Assembly: GCA_036961445.1 (NCBI GenBank)
Contig: JBALVO010000001.1
Location: forward strand, 62,001-126,000
Reading direction: 5' to 3'
Length of the DNA: 64,000 nucleotides
Origin: JBALVO01 sp036961445
GTDB lineage: Bacteria; Pseudomonadota; Gammaproteobacteria; Pseudomonadales; Halieaceae
Every line of letters begins with the position of its first letter. The stretch's first letter is position 1. A model generated the notes under the pieces. It was not told the origin of the DNA and ran no database searches. It worked only from the letters and a program-made list of their open reading frames with translations. The position numbers and the translations under genes are program-made. Shown here in pieces: positions 62,551 through 64,000 of this stretch.

Positions 62551-63135
62551 TCAAAACTGTGGCTCGCCGCCGTGCACGCCCAGGTAGTGGGAGCTCAGGT
62601 TGGGGCGCTCGTCCAGTACTTCGTTGATTTCGTATACGCGCTCGTAACGGGTGTCCTTGATCAGCCATTTACCGTCCACTTTGAGGTAGCGGTCCCAGTA
62701 AATAGCCGTGCCGTAAGTCTTGGCGTTATGATTGAGAATCCACATATTGTCTGCCAGGTACCAGATGGCGGTGGCCTCAGTGTCACTCAGGATCTGGATT
62801 TCCGGGTGGTGCGCATTGTGTTGCCCGACCGTCTCCTTGCTGAACGACAAACCGATGTTATCCACATAGTCCTGTTTGCCCTGTACGTTCCACTCATAGG
62901 TACCTCCTACGAAGTGTACCGTCACGTCATCGTGAAACAGGGTCCCCAGTTCTTCCAGGTTCGCGGTATCAACGCAGCGGAAATACGCATACTTGAGCTG
63001 TTTTATGGCTTCCATGTCCATCAACCGCTGAACGTCCCGACGCAGTTCTTCTATGCCGCCGGCTGAGGCTTGCAGGGGCAATCCCTCACTGATGCCCAGA
63101 TTGTGCTTGTTTAGTACCTGTCGTTGTTCGCTCAT
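62551..63135 (-). CDS. NTF2-like (SnoaL-type) protein
   Basis: A 194-residue protein of the nuclear transport factor 2-like fold (SnoaL/scytalone dehydratase-like), DUF4440-type length. Blocks AIKQLKYAYFRCVDTANLEELGTLFHDDV and WLIKDTRYERVY fit the family, which includes dehydratases and isomerases such as BaiE. Catalytic residues cannot be assigned safely. ATG 63135 is preferred over 63141. Cytoplasmic. Monocistronic. Confidence 0.72.
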   Translation of the reverse strand: MSEQRQVLNKHNLGISEGLPLQASAGGIEELRRDVQRLMDMEAIKQLKYAYFRCVDTANLEELGTLFHDDVTVHFVGGTYEWNVQGKQDYVDNIGLSFSKETVGQHNAHHPEIQILSDTEATAIWYLADNMWILNHNAKTYGTAIYWDRYLKVDGKWLIKDTRYERVYEINEVLDERPNLSSHYLGVHGGEPQF

Positions 63136-63385
63136 TCTCAAGTCCTCGCTAGGTCTATGCCTGTTTACCGGGCACGGTTTGTCTCGTTAACCAGGTAGCA
63201 GCTGCATTGTGACATTCTCACAGTCGGTGTGCGCCCGATTGTACTGGTTAGCGCTATCTACTAAAATGCCCGTCCCCCCCCGTCGTCGCATAACTACAAT
63301 CCCTCGCCGATTGGTATATATATTTGTCTCTCGATGGCCGCGTTATGCTGCGGCCGCCCGAGCCGTCCCATAGTGAGAGTGCGTG

Positions 63386-64000
63386 ATGTTTGAGATTAAG
63401 CCAAGTAATGTTGCAAGCGTAAAAAACGATGTGCTGTCGGGCCTGACCGTGGCGCTGGCGCTGGTGCCAGAGGCTGTTGCGTTTGCTTTTGTCGCCGGTG
63501 TTGAGCCGTTGGTCGGCCTCTATGCCGCGTTCATGGTGGGCTTGATTACCGCGTGCATAGGTGGGCGTCCGGGCATGATATCCGGAGCAACCGGTGCCCT
63601 GGCAGTCGTTATGGTCGCGCTGGTGGCAGACCATGGTGTGGAATACTTGTTTGCCACCGTGGTGCTGATGGGAATTCTGCAGATTACAGCGGGGGTCTTC
63701 AAGCTCGGCAAGTTTATCCGCATGGTGCCGCACCCGGTGATGCTGGGGTTTGTTAATGGCCTGGCTATCGTGATATTCCTGGCCCAGTTGGGCCAGTTTG
63801 GCATTGCTGGTGAGTCAGGTTGGCTCACTGGCACCTTCATGGAAGGATCGATTGTTGATGTCGCCTGGATGGAAGGCAGCCAGCTGTATATGCTGCTGGG
63901 GCTGGTCCTGGCAACCATGGCCATCATTCACTTCCTGCCGCGCTTCACCACCGTCATCCCCTCATCCCTGGCGGCGATTCTGGTGGTTAGTTTCCTGGTT
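63386..64000 (+). CDS. SulP family anion permease (3' end beyond window)
   Basis: The 5' part of a SulP permease (205 codons, frame stays open to the window edge). Residues begin MFEIKPSNVASVKND, then a first helix region with VALALVPEAVAFAFVAG, the SulP motif found after the N-terminus, and about six helices so far. These carriers transport sulfate, bicarbonate or other anions. The STAS domain, if present, lies outside. ATG at 63386; no close ribosome binding site. Confidence 0.85.
   Translation, partial: MFEIKPSNVASVKNDVLSGLTVALALVPEAVAFAFVAGVEPLVGLYAAFMVGLITACIGGRPGMISGATGALAVVMVALVADHGVEYLFATVVLMGILQITAGVFKLGKFIRMVPHPVMLGFVNGLAIVIFLAQLGQFGIAGESGWLTGTFMEGSIVDVAWMEGSQLYMLLGLVLATMAIIHFLPRFTTVIPSSLAAILVVSFLV

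Overview
The window looks like a chromosomal segment of an aerobic, probably marine, gammaproteobacterium, perhaps of the Halieaceae/Spongiibacteraceae type. That placement is inferred from gene content: an aa3-type cytochrome oxidase, sulfatase, DUF3604, MltF, a SulP carrier, many catabolic oxygenase, CoA and SDR genes, and repeated lipoprotein signals. No rRNA, tRNA, CRISPR array, transposase or integrase was seen. Coding density is high and the genes fall into short operons.

Layout. 0.2-1.1 kb: a decayed c-type cytochrome gene. 1.4-2.0 kb: a histone H1/AlgP-like Lys-Ala-Pro protein. 2.4-12.1 kb: exported hydrolases (DUF3604 lipoprotein plus alkylsulfatase-like MBL protein, lytic transglycosylase MltF, subtilisin-like lipoprotein, formylglycine-type sulfatase). 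12.1-17.7 kb (minus): a cytochrome c oxidase operon, coxB (diheme) - coxA - two subunit III-like genes - subunit IV - sco, with an unknown membrane protein upstream. 18.7-20.9 kb: quinone oxidoreductase-like and alpha-methylacyl-CoA racemase-like genes. 21.0-26.9 kb: a TetR gene divergent from a five-gene catabolic operon (amidohydrolase, Rieske oxygenase, SDR, acetoacetate decarboxylase-like, MFS). 26.9-36.6 kb: a small cytochrome c, a large exported propeller-like protein, Fe-alcohol dehydrogenase, HDAC-like deacetylase, DUF885 peptidase, pgl and zwf. 36.7-43.7 kb: an AraC gene with an alpha/beta hydrolase, divergent from a Baeyer-Villiger-type monooxygenase, then an MBL hydrolase, a TrhA/hemolysin III protein and an acyl-CoA synthetase. 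43.9-50.6 kb: an oligopeptide ABC operon with two tandem binding proteins and a fused double ATPase. 50.7-53.7 kb: a HlyD/ABC-2 export operon. 53.8-57.6 kb: a citrate synthase-family gene divergent from a LysR gene, and a GlpD-like FAD enzyme. 57.6-64 kb: an ACR3 arsenite carrier, an exported MBL hydrolase divergent from an AraC gene, a chalcone isomerase-like/DUF2878 pair, an NTF2-like protein and the 5' part of a SulP permease.

How it fits together. The recurring theme is uptake and oxidation of hydrophobic or esterified organic compounds, each unit with its own regulator. The TetR-controlled Rieske/SDR/decarboxylase operon and the AraC-controlled monooxygenase/esterase cassette are the best candidates for undescribed pathways; the racemase-like, quinone oxidoreductase-like and acyl-CoA synthetase genes would suit steroid or isoprenoid side-chain catabolism. 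Substrates cannot be named from sequence alone. The clearest regulatory sites are a palindrome inside the tetR promoter spacer and a perfect 8+8 bp inverted repeat between the citrate synthase-like and lysR genes.
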